A DNA stretch of 64,000 bases, taken from NCBI GenBank assembly GCA_024220525.1, contig JAMYWO010000054.1:82509-146508 (forward strand), written 5' to 3'. The notes beneath the pieces were generated by a model. It saw nothing but the letters and a program-made list of their open reading frames with translations. It did no database searches and was not told the origin of the DNA. The position numbers were made by a program, and so were the translations under genes. The stretch is from Cochliopodium minus (taxonomy: Eukaryota; Discosea; Himatismenida; Cochliopodiidae). Shown piece after piece: positions 20,641 to 32,178 of this stretch. The stretch's first letter is position 1. Every line of letters starts with the position of its first letter.

Positions 20641-23600
20641 ATGAGGAAGATCCTGAAATGCAATGCTAAACATCTGAGATTCTATACTACAAATATGAAG
20701 CTTCCATTTCCTATCAAATGGGAATTCGAAAGAAACAAAATAAATGTAAATAGAGATTTCCTCTTTGAGGATAACAAACAAATAGAGAAGGGAGATATAA
20801 TGGAGCAGATAAATGAATTGATAGAAGAGAATGAAGATAGAATAGGAAATCTCTCAACGGTTGTCCTCAATAATTATCATCAGGAGAAGATAAATGAAAA
20901 TAGGAGAGTATTATCCTTTTCATGTAACATGATAGATGTGAGTCATGAGAGGGGGATAGAATTGATCTTGAATAAGCCTACATTAAATCACAACAACAGA
21001 TTTTTTAGGTAAAAATTCACTTTCATTCAATTTCTTTCATAATCAATCTTTATGATCAGAATAAAATACAAACTTATTATCCATTTTTAAGTAAATTTTC
21101 TTGTCTTTATAAATTTCAAAGATTTAATTTGTTTAAAAATATTGTAAAAGGATGAATTCAAAATAAAAATGTTTTTAAAAAAAAATTGGTATTATTCTTC
21201 TAAATTATATTTAGGAAGTTTGGATCAGATAGGTTTCTAAAAGTTCACTGCTCTGACACAAAGACACAAATTGAAAAAATAGAATTCAAAAATCTCAAAA
21301 AAATTGATCTGTGCGGAAGAAAATACGAGTTTTTATGTTCTAATGAAAGAGAACATAACCTGGTTTATTTTGCGACTAATGGGGAGGATATTGACACTAA
21401 AGATGAGATAAGTGTTGAGAAAGTTCGAGAGTGGCATATCCCCGTTAAAGAATGTGAGGAGAATAAAAATATGAGTTTATGTAAATACAACAGCAGATTT
21501 GCTTTGGGATTTTCTAACGCTTTTCCTACAGTAATCTTTATTCTGTTTATTTTTGTTATTTTATTTATTTTCTCATTATTTTCTTAAATTAATTTCGAAA
21601 GATTTTAATCAAAAACTACGATGTGGCAGAAGATTTGAAAAATGAAAAAGGAATCATAATGAACGATGGTTGTGCCCCCATTTCTTTCAGACTATTGAGT
21701 CAAATAGCTCAATCATTGCAATTAAAGAGTGAATTTTTCTTTTTGAAATGTTTATTTATAAAATAAAAAAAATTAAATAGATGTCCCTTCTTTGGTTCAG
21801 GGAAGATTGGGTGCGTCAAAGGGTGTTTGGTATATTGACACTCTTCTTAAAGACCAAAAAATTGTCTGTACAAAGTCTCAAACTAAATACGAAATACCTA
21901 AACCTGACCCCCTTCAACAAACTTTTGAAGTGTGTTCCTATTCTCAAGGTAAATATAAAAATGAAATAAAAATTTAAATAAAAAAATCACTTTTCAAAAA
22001 AAAAAAAAAAAGAGTCAGGACCCGCAAAGTTGAACTACCAATTCATCCAAGTGCTAGAGCATCTAGGCATATCAAATCAATCATTCTTAGAAATCTTGAA
22101 GGAAGCAATAGAAGACATAGAACAGAAATATCTCTCTAGTGAGAAGAGTGCTCTTCAATCAATCGTGGAAAACAGGTCGCAGACCAACAGTGATGACACC
22201 GCTTTCAAAATGTTGAGCAGTGGGTTCAAGCTTGATAACTTTTACCTTTGGAAAAAATTGTGTGCTCTCGTTTGTTCTGAATTAGGGGAGATGCAGGCAA
22301 AACTTAATTTTTTTAAAAAAAAAAAAAAAAAAATTTTTTATTCATTCAATATTATTGAAAAAATTATATTATTTATTTTTCTTCATGATATTTTTTTTTT
22401 AAATTATAATCGAGATTTCTTAATTTTTAACGAATAACTTTAATTTTGGTTTCATTTTGAAAATTAGTCCAAACAAAAAATACCAGTAAAAAAATCAAGA
22501 AATCTGATGATCATAGCAGACCCTTTCGGAATCCTCAAACCCAACGAAGTCTACGTCAACATTTCTAACGAAGTGGACGTATCAGAGGTTATAAAAGGGC
22601 CTGTCATTTTATCCAGAAATCCTTGTTTGCTGGTTACTGATGTTCAGGTTTAAAAAAAAAAATAAAAAAAAAAATTAATTTTATTTTTTAAAATTTTTTT
22701 TAGTTATTTGAAGCGGTTGACAAGAGCCAATTCAGTGTTTTTAAAAATGTTTGCATCATGTCTCAAAAGGGGTCCGTTTCTCCTGCTTCCTTGTTGTCTG
22801 GTTCAAAATTTATTTATTATTTTAATATATATTAATATTTTTTTTAAAAAACAATTTTTAAGGAGGAGATTTCGATGGTGACTTTGTATTTTGTTGTTGG
22901 GACAAAAGGCTTGTGAAGATCAACAAAGATATCCAAAAAACAGCACAAAATGACATCGACACGAAAGGTCTCAACATCTTTAAAGACACCATCACCTTGA
23001 ACGAAATTATCTCTGACAAAAAACATTATCATTCTCCCATCAGTGAAATTTTGTTAAAAAGATTTTTTAGAGTAAAAAATAATTTTTTTCTTAATTTATT
23101 TTATTTTATTTTATTTTATTTTAATTTTAATTTCTTATTTTTTTATTTTTTTATTTTTTTATTTTTTTAATATTTTATTATTTTGAAAGGCAAACAACAA
23201 CCTTGGAAACCTCACCAATTTGCACCTAGCTCACGCGGACATACATGGAGTTGACAACAAGAACACTTTACAATTGGCTTATCTATGTAATTTGGCTGTG
23301 GACGCGCCAAAAAGTGGAATCTTTGTCAAAATACCCAAAAAAGTATTTTCTTTAAATAAAATTCATAATAACATATTTAAATTTAAAATTATTTTTAAAA
23401 TAATGAATATAAAGTTTGTGAGTGACGGTGTTCCACATTGGAGAGGCCAATCCACTTCCAAAAAATTCAAAAGTAATAGAGTTTTGGGTGTACTATACGA
23501 CTACCTCTCCTCTTTGGACGCATGGAACAAACTGAATTTAAGGTAATTTTTTTAAAAAAAAAAAAATCTTTTAATTATTTTTAATTATTTTTAATTTTTT

Positions 23601-23962
23601 CTGAAAAAAAATCATCTAGATTTCCAATTCACAAAAAATCAGCAATTGACAAAGATCTGATCCTCCCCAACATCAACAAATATGTTCCCAAACAAACGGA
23701 GTTGATCCAAAAATACAACAAAGACGTGTTTTCTCTTTTTCAAAAAGAATTAAACTTTGTTCAAAGAAATTCCCTTTTGTTGGACATCAATCGCAAATAC
23801 AAGTCCATTTTCGATAGTTCTTTTGTTGGGTATGATGAAAAGAAGTTGGCAGCTTCTGCTGCTTATTATGTCTCTGTCACCAATTCCCATAACTTTTCCA
23901 ATTATCCATGGATCATTGCTTGTGAATATTTATGTGATATAAAAAGAAACAATTCTAAATAA
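20641..23962 (+). CDS. Cellular RNA-dependent RNA polymerase (RDR/QDE-1/EGO-1 family)
   Basis: About ten exons, from ATG 20641 to TAA 23960-23962, near 870 aa. Family blocks in order: RKFGSDRFLKVH, RFALGFSNAF, the region around VPSLVQGRLGASKGVW, LNYQFIQVLEHLGIS, SRNLMIIADPFGILKPNEVY, GPVILSRNPCLLVTDVQ, the catalytic SGGDFDGDFVFCCWD (the DbDGD metal-binding loop), LAYLCNLAVDAPKSG and a C-terminal AASAAYYVSV...FPW-like YPWIIACEYL. These enzymes copy RNA templates into dsRNA that feeds Dicer in RNA interference. All catalytic Asp residues are present. The exon before 22468 seems to use a GC donor (ATGCAG|GCAAAA). The N-terminus is shorter than in plant RDRs; an upstream exon cannot be excluded. 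Confidence 0.92.
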
Positions 23963-24050
23963 ATTTCAAATAATATCTGAATGAAGGCAATTTTATTTTT
24001 ATGCATTTTACAACCAATAAATAAAAATAAAAAATAAGCCTTCTTAAAAA

Positions 24051-24443
24051 ATGGCCGAATTATTTCAATTCGTTGTCAAATATAAGACCAAGATAGAGTC
24101 TTTGGAAAAGGAGAATCGATCCCTGCACTCTGATAATCAGATGTTGAGATTGGAAATTGAAAATTTGAAGAAGGAGGCCATCATATTGAGAGAGGAGGGA
24201 AAGATGAACAAGGATGGATCGATACATAAGGTTGCTGAACCAGATCTCCATAAATTGACGCAAGAGATAAAGTATCGATTGATCAAAAACTTCTTCATGC
24301 ACATCTTCAGGACATCCAAATCTGTATTCGCTTTCATTTGGTGTATCATTTGTTTTTATTTGACTTTTAAAAATGGTGAAATGAAAATCCCACAATTGCC
24401 ATCAATGAAATATAAATTTGGTTCAAAAAAAATAAATGTTTAA
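24051..24443 (+). CDS. Coiled-coil protein with C-terminal hydrophobic segment (copy 1)
   Basis: A single exon of 130 aa. Residues about 10-48 form a heptad-rich coiled coil (ESLEKENRSLHSDNQML, EIENLKKEA). A basic helix follows, then a hydrophobic stretch near residues 93-107 (VFAFIWCIICFYLTF) and a short basic tail. This fits an endomembrane-anchored tether or adaptor facing the cytosol. It is followed in the same orientation by a similarly built gene (24622-25050), so the two look like a tandem pair. No named family recognised. Confidence 0.65.
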   Translation: MAELFQFVVKYKTKIESLEKENRSLHSDNQMLRLEIENLKKEAIILREEGKMNKDGSIHKVAEPDLHKLTQEIKYRLIKNFFMHIFRTSKSVFAFIWCIICFYLTFKNGEMKIPQLPSMKYKFGSKKINV

Positions 24444-24621
24444 TAATATGAAATGGAGAGCTATTTATTCAAAATGGTCATATTTTCTTTCTCAATCGAT
24501 TATATTTTATATTTTTGATTATGATTGCTATCGATACTGATTTACAACATCTTTCAAATGATTTTTGATGATGAGAGCTCCAATATTTTGAAAAAAAAAA
24601 AAAATTTGAATTTTTTTCTTG

Positions 24622-25050
24622 ATGGAGAATATTGAAGTATTGAGTCTCTTACAAAAATATGAGATTGAAATCGAAAATTTAAAAGAGGAGAATCAAAAAT
24701 TAAAAATCGAAAATTATGAGTTAAAAAGGGAGAAAGAAGACAATTTTGCCTTTAATCAACTCAAACAGGAAAATCAAAAGCTATACATCCAAACACAAAG
24801 AGATTTGATGAAAATAACTCAATTGCAGCAAGAAAACCTCTATTTGAAAAGAAAACAAGGTATATTTCCTGTTTCATTCAAATCTCTCTCCAAATAAAAT
24901 TATTTAGGTGCAATGATGGAGAAATTCTCATGGATATCTATATTCAATCTTTTAGGATGGGTTTTGAATTTTTATTGCACATATAAATCGAATAGATATC
25001 CCATCAAAAAATTGACGGGAAGAATAAACAAGAAAATGGTCAATTGTTAA
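24622..25050 (+). CDS. Coiled-coil protein with C-terminal hydrophobic segment (copy 2)
   Basis: Two exons (24622-24859 and about 24910-25050). The coiled coil covers most of exon 1 (LLQKYEIEIENLKEEN, KIENYELKREKE, QLQQENLYLKRKQ). Exon 2 supplies a hydrophobic segment (WISIFNLLGWVLNFY) and a basic tail ending KKMVNC, stop TAA 25048-25050. Size and layout match the gene 180 bp upstream (24051-24443). The intron sits just before the hydrophobic part, whereas copy 1 has none. Likely membrane-anchored; function unknown. Confidence 0.62.
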
Positions 25051-25229
25051 ATAGGAAATAAAAATGTATATTTTAAAAACAAACACCTCTTTCAAAAAAA
25101 ATTATAATTTTTAAGCTAAATTAATATCTAAGCGACAAGTTTAACATTAGAAATTTGAAATTTAAAGTTACACTTTATTTTAAAATACACTCGAAAAATT
25201 TTTTTTTTTGATGTTTTATCCTCTTTCAC

Positions 25230-26242
25230 TCAAAAAGAAGATGGAAGATGGTTGCTGTATTGCTTCTCAACGAGATTGAAGAAGAAGGAATCCATGGAGA
25301 ATGAAGAACAAGATAATTTGTTGGATCTCTTCTTGATCCATTCATGATCAAGGGTATTGCTTATGAAGGGCCTTTCTTCTGGTTCTTTACATAACAATTG
25401 ATTCAAAAGAGATTTGATAGGTTCAGATGTATCTTTCGGGATGATCAATTTATCGTTGCAGATTGCTTTGGAGAGATCGAGAAGATCATCTGTCTTGATT
25501 TGGAAGGGAAAGCTGCCTGTCAACATTTTGAATAACAAGATTCCACAACTCCATGTGTCGCTCTTTCTCCCATCGTAATCCCTTGATGAAAATGAGAATT
25601 TCTCAGGTGAAATATACCTATTTATCAAGAAAAATAAATAAGAAAAGTTAAAATTATTTTACTTTAAATTTTTTTAAAAAAATATGTTTGGATTAACAAA
25701 ATTTGATTTTCTTACATTGGACTCCCGCATATCTCTTTCATTTTCATCAGTTCATCCTCATTTTGTGCTATTGTGCTCATCCCAAAGTCGATCAATTTTA
25801 TGTGCATATTTTCGGGATTGATCATAACATTCTCCAACTTGATGTCATTGTGGCATATGTAGTTAAGATGCATGAATTCTACTGCTTTCAATAGTTGCTT
25901 GAATATCTTTTTGCATGTTCTTTCCTTGAGCATCCCTTTCCTCTTGCTCTTGATGTATTGGGCCAGATTCATCCTCAATGCTTCTGTCACTATACAATAC
26001 ATCCAACTATCCCTCTTATCGATTTTAAAAGAATCTTCCATCTTGATAATATTTTTGTGACAATTTAAAATTTTCATTATCTCTATTTCATTTTCTATCT
26101 TCTTGATCTTTTCCAAATCAGATTTATTTACTTTCATCTTTTTGAGGCAATAGGTCTTTCTATCCTTCGTTACCAAGTAACATTCTGAGTTTTTTGTTCC
26201 ACCCATTTTGAATCCTTGCTTATAACCATTAATCTCCTTCAT
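25230..26242 (-). CDS. Protein kinase, CAMK/SNF1-like, with HND in place of HRD
   Basis: Two exons: 26242-about 25717, and about 25619-25230. N-lobe: MGGTKNSECYLV (degenerate Gly loop), the ATP-binding Lys in TYCLKKMK and the alphaC Glu in IENEIEIMKIL. C-lobe: YICHNDIKLENVMI (catalytic loop, Asn replacing Arg, Asp kept), LIDFGMS (DFG), GSPMYISPEKF (APE region), KSDTWSCGILLFKMLTG and PEERPFISNTLDHEWIK (subdomain XI). About 306 aa, so barely more than a kinase domain. All three key residues (Lys, catalytic Asp, DFG Asp) are present, so activity is expected. Loss of the HRD Arg usually means activity does not depend on activation-loop phosphorylation. Confidence 0.88.
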
Positions 26243-26896
26243 TTTTTTGATCTCTTCTTCTTAAATCGTTATTTAATACTCGAAGATAATTATTGGATTT
26301 TTTTTTATTTTATTTTTTATTTTATGAGAAATTTAAGAAAAATATTAAAATCTTCTTCAGATCAAACTTTTATCCTTGCTTCCATCACAGAACATAAAAA
26401 TTCCATTTTTAAATTTTTGATCCACCTATCTTGTCACGTGTTTGGATTTTTTTGAGAGTATTTGTTATGATTTTTTAATTCGAGGGAATTTAATTTAATT
26501 GAAATTGAATTTTTCTGAAATACAATCAAAAATGAGTTCAAATATAATGCTAAATCATCAAATAATCTGAGCAAAGGGTGTAAGTGCAATTAAGTATGTA
26601 AAATGTGAATTGAATTTTGATTCAGAAATTTCATTAATTTTTCAAAATTATATATTTTTTTTCAAAAATTGATTTGAGTTCAAAAAAAAATAAATAAATA
26701 TCTACAAACTATAAAACTATATTATATCAACAAAGTTGTAATGATCATATTTGGGAAAAGAAGGAATTGAATCAATTTTACTATTTTTAGAAAAAAAGTT
26801 AAAAAAAAAATAACTATCATAACATATTGTTTCAATCAAAACTCCCATGAAAATTTATTTTAAGTTGTCAAAATGTTTTTTGAAATAAAAATAAAA
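26243..26896. other. Divergent intergenic region, no gene seen
   Basis: About 650 bp between the kinase start (minus) and the tentative start of the second RCC1 gene (plus). AT-rich, with one E-box-like CACGTG near 26436-26443. A first exon of the RCC1 gene could lie here, as its start is tentative. Confidence 0.45.
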
Positions 26897-29453
26897 ATGA
26901 AAAGAAACAACGGTGCAGATAAAAGAACAGTATTTTTGGTTTGGATATTCAAAATTGCTCCTTCACTAAAAAATATAAGGATGCCAAGATATCTAATAAA
27001 TGTGATATTGAAATTATGGTGAGTCTCACCAATTTAACTTTTAATTTGTACCAAATATCTCATCTATAATAACAATAGCAGAGGAATAGAATACTGTTGC
27101 ATAGATTCAGATTCAATTGGGACATTTCTATGGGATGGACAAGATCTATCATGTTGTAAGACTTTTTTATTTTTAAAATGTTGAAAAAAATAATTTTGAT
27201 ATTGAGAATTTAATCTGAGACATAATTTTATATCATTTGTATATGTGATTGATATTGATCCATCGATCATTTTTACAAACATTTTAAATGGAAAAGATTG
27301 ATATGAACATGTAGATCTATCAACTTCCTATCTTTTTAATTCATCTTCAAATTAAATTTTAAATTTTATAAATTTTAAATTAAAGGGGGAAGCATCATAG
27401 ATAATGTAAAGGGAAGAGAGATAGACGGAAATGGAAAGATACTAACATTAGATCCTTCCATCGTAGTTGCGTCCATAGCAACGGGGTTGAATCATGTGAT
27501 GATTTTAACAGAGAGAAGAGAAATCTATTCAATGGGATCAAATATAAGTGGTAAAATTTAATTAATTAGTTTTAATTTATTTTAAATTATTTTAAATTAT
27601 TTTTAAATTTTTTTTGTAATTATTTTTAAATTATTTTTGTAATTATTTTTTTAAAAGATTTTTTAATTTTTTTAAAGGTCAACTCGGGTTGGGATCAACA
27701 TCTAAGCCCATTTGGGACTTCAGATTGGTCCCAGACAGCGTTAATTTGGATGCAATTTCCATAGCAGCAGGAAACCAGCATTCAGTGGTTCTATCGTAAG
27801 AGTTTTTTTAATATTCAAATATTGAATTTTAAAATCTGACTTTTCATTTTTTAATTTCTAAAGATCAAGTGGGACTGTCTATGGATGTGGGTAAAAAAAA
27901 AAAAAAAATTTTTTTTCGATTAAAAATATTGATTTATTATTTTTAATATTTTTTAATGTTTAATTTTAATGTTTATTTTTTCATTTTTATTTTTTTCCAA
28001 TTTTTCAATTTAAGAGCTTGTAAAGAATACCAGCTAAATATACCTGATGAATTGTTCCAAAAACATGGTCACATTTCCACATTTACCAAAACTTTGTTCT
28101 CATACATTAAAAAGATAGGGTGTGGATATTGGGTTACCAAAAAACAATCAAACTTTTTTTTTTTAATAATTTCTTTGATTTTTCACTTATACAGTCAACT
28201 TTCGCTTTAAGCACAAACGGAAATGTAATTTAATTAAATAATTTATTTTTTGATAAAGAATATTTTTTTTTTTTCATTAATTTTTTTAAAATTTTTAGTT
28301 ATTTTATTTTTAAGACAGTTTTTTTAATTTTTATTTTTTTTTGTTTTTATTATTTATTTTTCTTTTTGATATTAGCTCTATACCGTTGGGTTTGACGAAG
28401 TGGACATGATGAAAGGCAATTCTAAAAAATATTACAACAACGAGACAGCTTTCCAAAAGACAAAAAAGGAGGTAATTTTCGAGGATGACTCTAAATGCAA
28501 ACTCAAGGTCTATTTATTTTATATTGAATATTTTTATTATTTATTATTTATTATTTATTATCTATTTTATATTTTATTTTTTTTTATTTTTTTATTTATA
28601 TTTATTTTTTATTTTTTTATTTTTTATTTTTTATTTTTTATTTTATAAACCCATTTTTATATTTTGTTATATTTCATATAGGTATTGGATTTTGCATGTC
28701 ATGGAGACATTTACATCTCTTTGCTGCAAGACGGCTCGATTTTTACGGGAGGATTTTATTCAGAGTCTTTGGGAAGGACAAAGTTAGAACAGAAATTCAA
28801 CATGAGAAAAAGGTTTTGGTAAGATCATTAACAAAAATAAATTTTTTTTTGTTATCGTGAAACTTTATTAAATAGGTTGGAAGGAAATAATGGAGAAAAA
28901 ATTAATTGTGTTAAAGGTAAATTTTTGTCACATTATTTTTGTTTATTTTTTTCATTTTTATTTTTATTTTAATTTTTAATTTTAATTTCCATTTAATATT
29001 TAATATTTTTTCAAGTTATGGCCAGCAAATTTGTCTTGAGTGCTATCGGAGAAGATGGCAGGTATTACAGCACCTTTATTCATCCAAATACCAGTCAAAG
29101 GATTTTCAAATTTCATGCATTTCCAGACTTATTATTTGGTGAGAGAGTCCTGAAAATTGTTTCAAACGTAAAAAACTTTTTTAATTTTGATAATTTTTTT
29201 TAATCAAAACAACAAGGGGATGACATCTGTGGTTACATTTAGTCTCGCAAAAAAAGGAAGAGTTCTGCAGTTTGTCGTAATTTTTTAAAACAAAATTATT
29301 TGAAGAAATTTTAAATTAAACTCATTCACAATCCAGGATCGAGAAGTTGTTGGTCGTGGATTCAGATTGGTTGATACAAGTACCGAATATAAAGAAATCG
29401 AGGACATTTCGGTTTCTTTGTTCGAGGAGCATTGGAGCTCTACTAAGATTTAG
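26897..29453 (+). CDS. RCC1-like repeat protein
   Basis: About twelve exons, stop TAG 29451-29453. Blades are visible in SIATGLNHVMILTERREIYS, GQLGLGSTSKPIWDF, SIAAGNQHSVVLS, SSGTVYGCGACKEYQL, KKIGCGYW, FACHGDIYISLLQDGS and MASKFVLSAIGEDGRYYS. The early part is MPRYLINVILKLC, then RGIEYCCIDSDS and TFLWDGQDL, joined in phase across a short intron. The start at 26897 (MKRNNGADKR) is the first in-frame ATG but has no independent support. RCC1 propellers are seven-bladed scaffolds or GEFs; blades here are divergent, with insertions, and no target is evident. It is convergent with the hydroxylase-like gene (stops 115 bp apart). Confidence 0.72.
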
Positions 29454-29568
29454 AGTTTCTTTTTCTTTTGTGAATAGTTTAATTATATTTAAAGCATACA
29501 AAAAATTTAAGTTTGTTTTTAATATCAAATTTTGTGTGAATAGAAGATTCATAAATGTGAAATGAGTT

Positions 29569-32178
29569 CTAGTTTTGATGTTCGTTTGAAAGTTTGGTTC
29601 TTTTGTTTTGTTTTTCTATTTGATGATCGATTTGTTCTTCCAAAACTCTTTTCCCGAATACTCTATCCATCAGATCATTTGCTTCAGAAAGCCAGACACA
29701 AAGTTGTTTTATTTTATAGTCAATAGATTGCTCCAAACTATATTTGACACATTCAAATTTTGTTATTTGAACTTCGTACAATGTTGTCTCCAATTTTTCT
29801 TTGTCATTGGGGAGCAATTCTATTTTTGCAATGAGAGAGAAAAACTTGTTCATGATTTCTGCTTGGCGTTTGGATTTATTTTTAAAAACTACAACCTGCT
29901 CGTTCGTAGAAAATTGCTCATGAATGAAACTCCAGTCCCACAAGTTGTTTTTTCTTTGAGAAAGTGCGTTCTTTTCTTTTTCTATTTTATCCAAATGAAA
30001 CTTTAACAATTTGCAGAAATGTTCGTTCTTCAATTTTTCTTTTGGAATTTCTTTTAAGCAAGGAACAAAGTTAAAAGCATTTGTATCTTTGTTTTCTAAA
30101 ATAAACTTTTCAACTATCTTCTCAACATTCTCAATGGTAGCAAGTTCAAGAAAAAAAGAAACCAAGCCAAAGCTTTGGTTAGTGGGGATAAAAATTATTT
30201 TTTTCATTTCTTTTTCAATGAGTGACAAGTTGGGTTTGAGTTTAGATTTTTCAAAACTGGTGCTTTCGAAATTAGTTTTTGGATTGAGATTTTCATAGAG
30301 TAAAACTTGGGAGGAATATCCCTCTTTGCCGAAGGTTTTTAATAACTTCCTTTCTTTGTTACACTCACCCAACATATTTTCACGAGAGAAGAGTTTAATT
30401 TTTAAAACTTGGAGGAATTTATCAACAATACTACCCATTTCACTCCATTTGTACTTTTTGAGTATTTTAAGAGAAAGCGATTCATATTCCGACTGATTTA
30501 TTTTAGAACAGAGATTTTTGAGAAAGTAGAGCAGTGAAGGAAATTGGTCTTCTTCATAAAGAAAGTTAAACAAGAGTTTTCTCCAGTAGATTTTGTTTAA
30601 AGAATCAATAATTTGAGTGATTTTGTAATGAGGAAATTTCATATATCTGAAAATGTTGAAAAAAAGATATTTAGGAATCTTCACAACAAGCACATTTTTG
30701 ACGCACAATAGTGTTGTCAAAACAATATTCTTCGTCTCCATCTTGTAAATACGATGAAAATTAGGATTCCATTCTAAACTTTTGGAGTTCTCCTTTTTGA
30801 CAAAGTTGGATAAAAAAAATCTATCGAGTTGAAAGTTGTTCATGAATTCAAAACGAAATTTGAAATAAAAGGGGACAAGAACTAAACAGCTAGTTTTGTA
30901 CATCTTCAGAGTTGAAGTATCATCTCTTGAGTTATCGCTGCGTTCTTCTGAATCATAATCATCAAAATCTTTTTCTTTGTATAAGAACCAATCAACATTT
31001 CCCAAACAATTTTGGTCTTGCACGAAAGTGACTATTTTAGAACTGTGGAATTCAATGGGGTCAGCATCTGCGAACTCATTCAAGGTTACCAAGTTTTTGA
31101 GAACACACTTTGCGACTTTTTCCTGTATTTCTTTTGTTTTAGCAACAGGTGTTTTCTCAAAGGCGGAATTAGTTGATTTAGTTCCCAAAATGTTATTTTC
31201 TTCTCCTTCTTCATCTTTAATTTCATCCTCTTCATTCTCGTTCAAATAATGTTTCGCTTTTTTTATCCCCTTTGCTAAATACAACCGAATTTTCGTTGAT
31301 TCTTTCTCTGAAATCAATTTCAGGTACTCTACCGCTTTTTTATCTTCCTTATCGAACTCATCAATTTTTTTATTCTCATAATACTTGCTGAGTGGATAAA
31401 CAAAGAAAGAGGTTTTTTCTTGATCATGTATTCTCTGAAAAAGTTTTTCGATTTTTTTTTCGTTCAAAGTATTTTGGGGCATTATTTCTTCATTTCCCTC
31501 CAATTCGAGATCATATTCGAGGAATATCCTTTCTCCTGTTTTAATTGGATCTATTGTTAGTTCACAAGAAGAATTATGAGAAAAATAGCGGAAATTCTGA
31601 TATAATTTTTCGTTCAATTCTTTTTCTTCGAAAATCTTTTTGTTATCATTCAGCATCTTAATCTTTCCTCCAACATAAATCGATGGCAATCCAATCCATA
31701 ATTTTGAAAATAATTTCCCTCCTTTTTTTATTGAAGAAATTATTTCTTTATCATTCTCGTTGGTTCTATTGAAGATAGTATTCTTGTTATCATTGCTCTT
31801 TGAGGGATTTGGAAGAAAGATTTTGACCGAATTTAATTTTGTAGTTCTTTTCAATTTATCATAACCCATTTTGAAGCATAATTTGTTTGATAGTTCAACT
31901 ATGAAATCCTTCCATTCTTTATTTAATTCTATCTCTGTTGAATCAATCCTCAAATAATTTTTCTCACTCACAGAATTTTGTTTTATAAAAGAGGTATTGT
32001 TTTTTAAATTGAAAGGTAGATTCAAATATTCTCCATTTTTAAGGTTTATTGAAAGATATTCGAAAAATCTTTCACTTGAATAATTTTCGATTGGGTAAGA
32101 TCTCTCTCTTAGTATTTCTCTAATTCTTGCATTTTTAAAATAAAATTTTTTCAAAGTACACTGAACTAGGATAGGCAA
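29569..32178 (-). CDS. Large protein with prolyl-4-hydroxylase-like (2OG-Fe(II)) core; 5' end unclear
   Basis: One open frame of 869 codons, stop at 29569. Around residues 165-235 it reads LWIGLPSIYVGGKIKM, then FRYFSHNSSCELTIDPIKTG, then ERIFLEYDLEL. This matches the pattern (LPS-x-h-GG, then D-x-H-x-V-x-P-V-TSG-x-R-x-LTYNL) of large fungal and protist 2OG-dioxygenase-like proteins. The usual iron His after the GG motif is not obvious, so it may be inactive. The rest is Lys/Glu-rich with no known domain. The frame opens with TTG, and its first 9 codons overlap a retroelement tail (32153-32174). The first in-frame ATG is at 31867-31869, codon 104. So either an upstream exon exists or the 5' end was lost by insertion. 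Confidence 0.6.
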   Translation of the reverse strand: MPILVQCTLKKFYFKNARIREILRERSYPIENYSSERFFEYLSINLKNGEYLNLPFNLKNNTSFIKQNSVSEKNYLRIDSTEIELNKEWKDFIVELSNKLCFKMGYDKLKRTTKLNSVKIFLPNPSKSNDNKNTIFNRTNENDKEIISSIKKGGKLFSKLWIGLPSIYVGGKIKMLNDNKKIFEEKELNEKLYQNFRYFSHNSSCELTIDPIKTGERIFLEYDLELEGNEEIMPQNTLNEKKIEKLFQRIHDQEKTSFFVYPLSKYYENKKIDEFDKEDKKAVEYLKLISEKESTKIRLYLAKGIKKAKHYLNENEEDEIKDEEGEENNILGTKSTNSAFEKTPVAKTKEIQEKVAKCVLKNLVTLNEFADADPIEFHSSKIVTFVQDQNCLGNVDWFLYKEKDFDDYDSEERSDNSRDDTSTLKMYKTSCLVLVPFYFKFRFEFMNNFQLDRFFLSNFVKKENSKSLEWNPNFHRIYKMETKNIVLTTLLCVKNVLVVKIPKYLFFNIFRYMKFPHYKITQIIDSLNKIYWRKLLFNFLYEEDQFPSLLYFLKNLCSKINQSEYESLSLKILKKYKWSEMGSIVDKFLQVLKIKLFSRENMLGECNKERKLLKTFGKEGYSSQVLLYENLNPKTNFESTSFEKSKLKPNLSLIEKEMKKIIFIPTNQSFGLVSFFLELATIENVEKIVEKFILENKDTNAFNFVPCLKEIPKEKLKNEHFCKLLKFHLDKIEKEKNALSQRKNNLWDWSFIHEQFSTNEQVVVFKNKSKRQAEIMNKFFSLIAKIELLPNDKEKLETTLYEVQITKFECVKYSLEQSIDYKIKQLCVWLSEANDLMDRVFGKRVLEEQIDHQIEKQNKRTKLSNEHQN

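Noticed and set aside
28500-28660. Phe/Ile/Tyr-rich open frames suggesting membrane proteins
   Set aside because: They are T-rich introns of the RCC1-like gene read through. The same applies to 3125-3300, 3500-3690 and 23060-23170.
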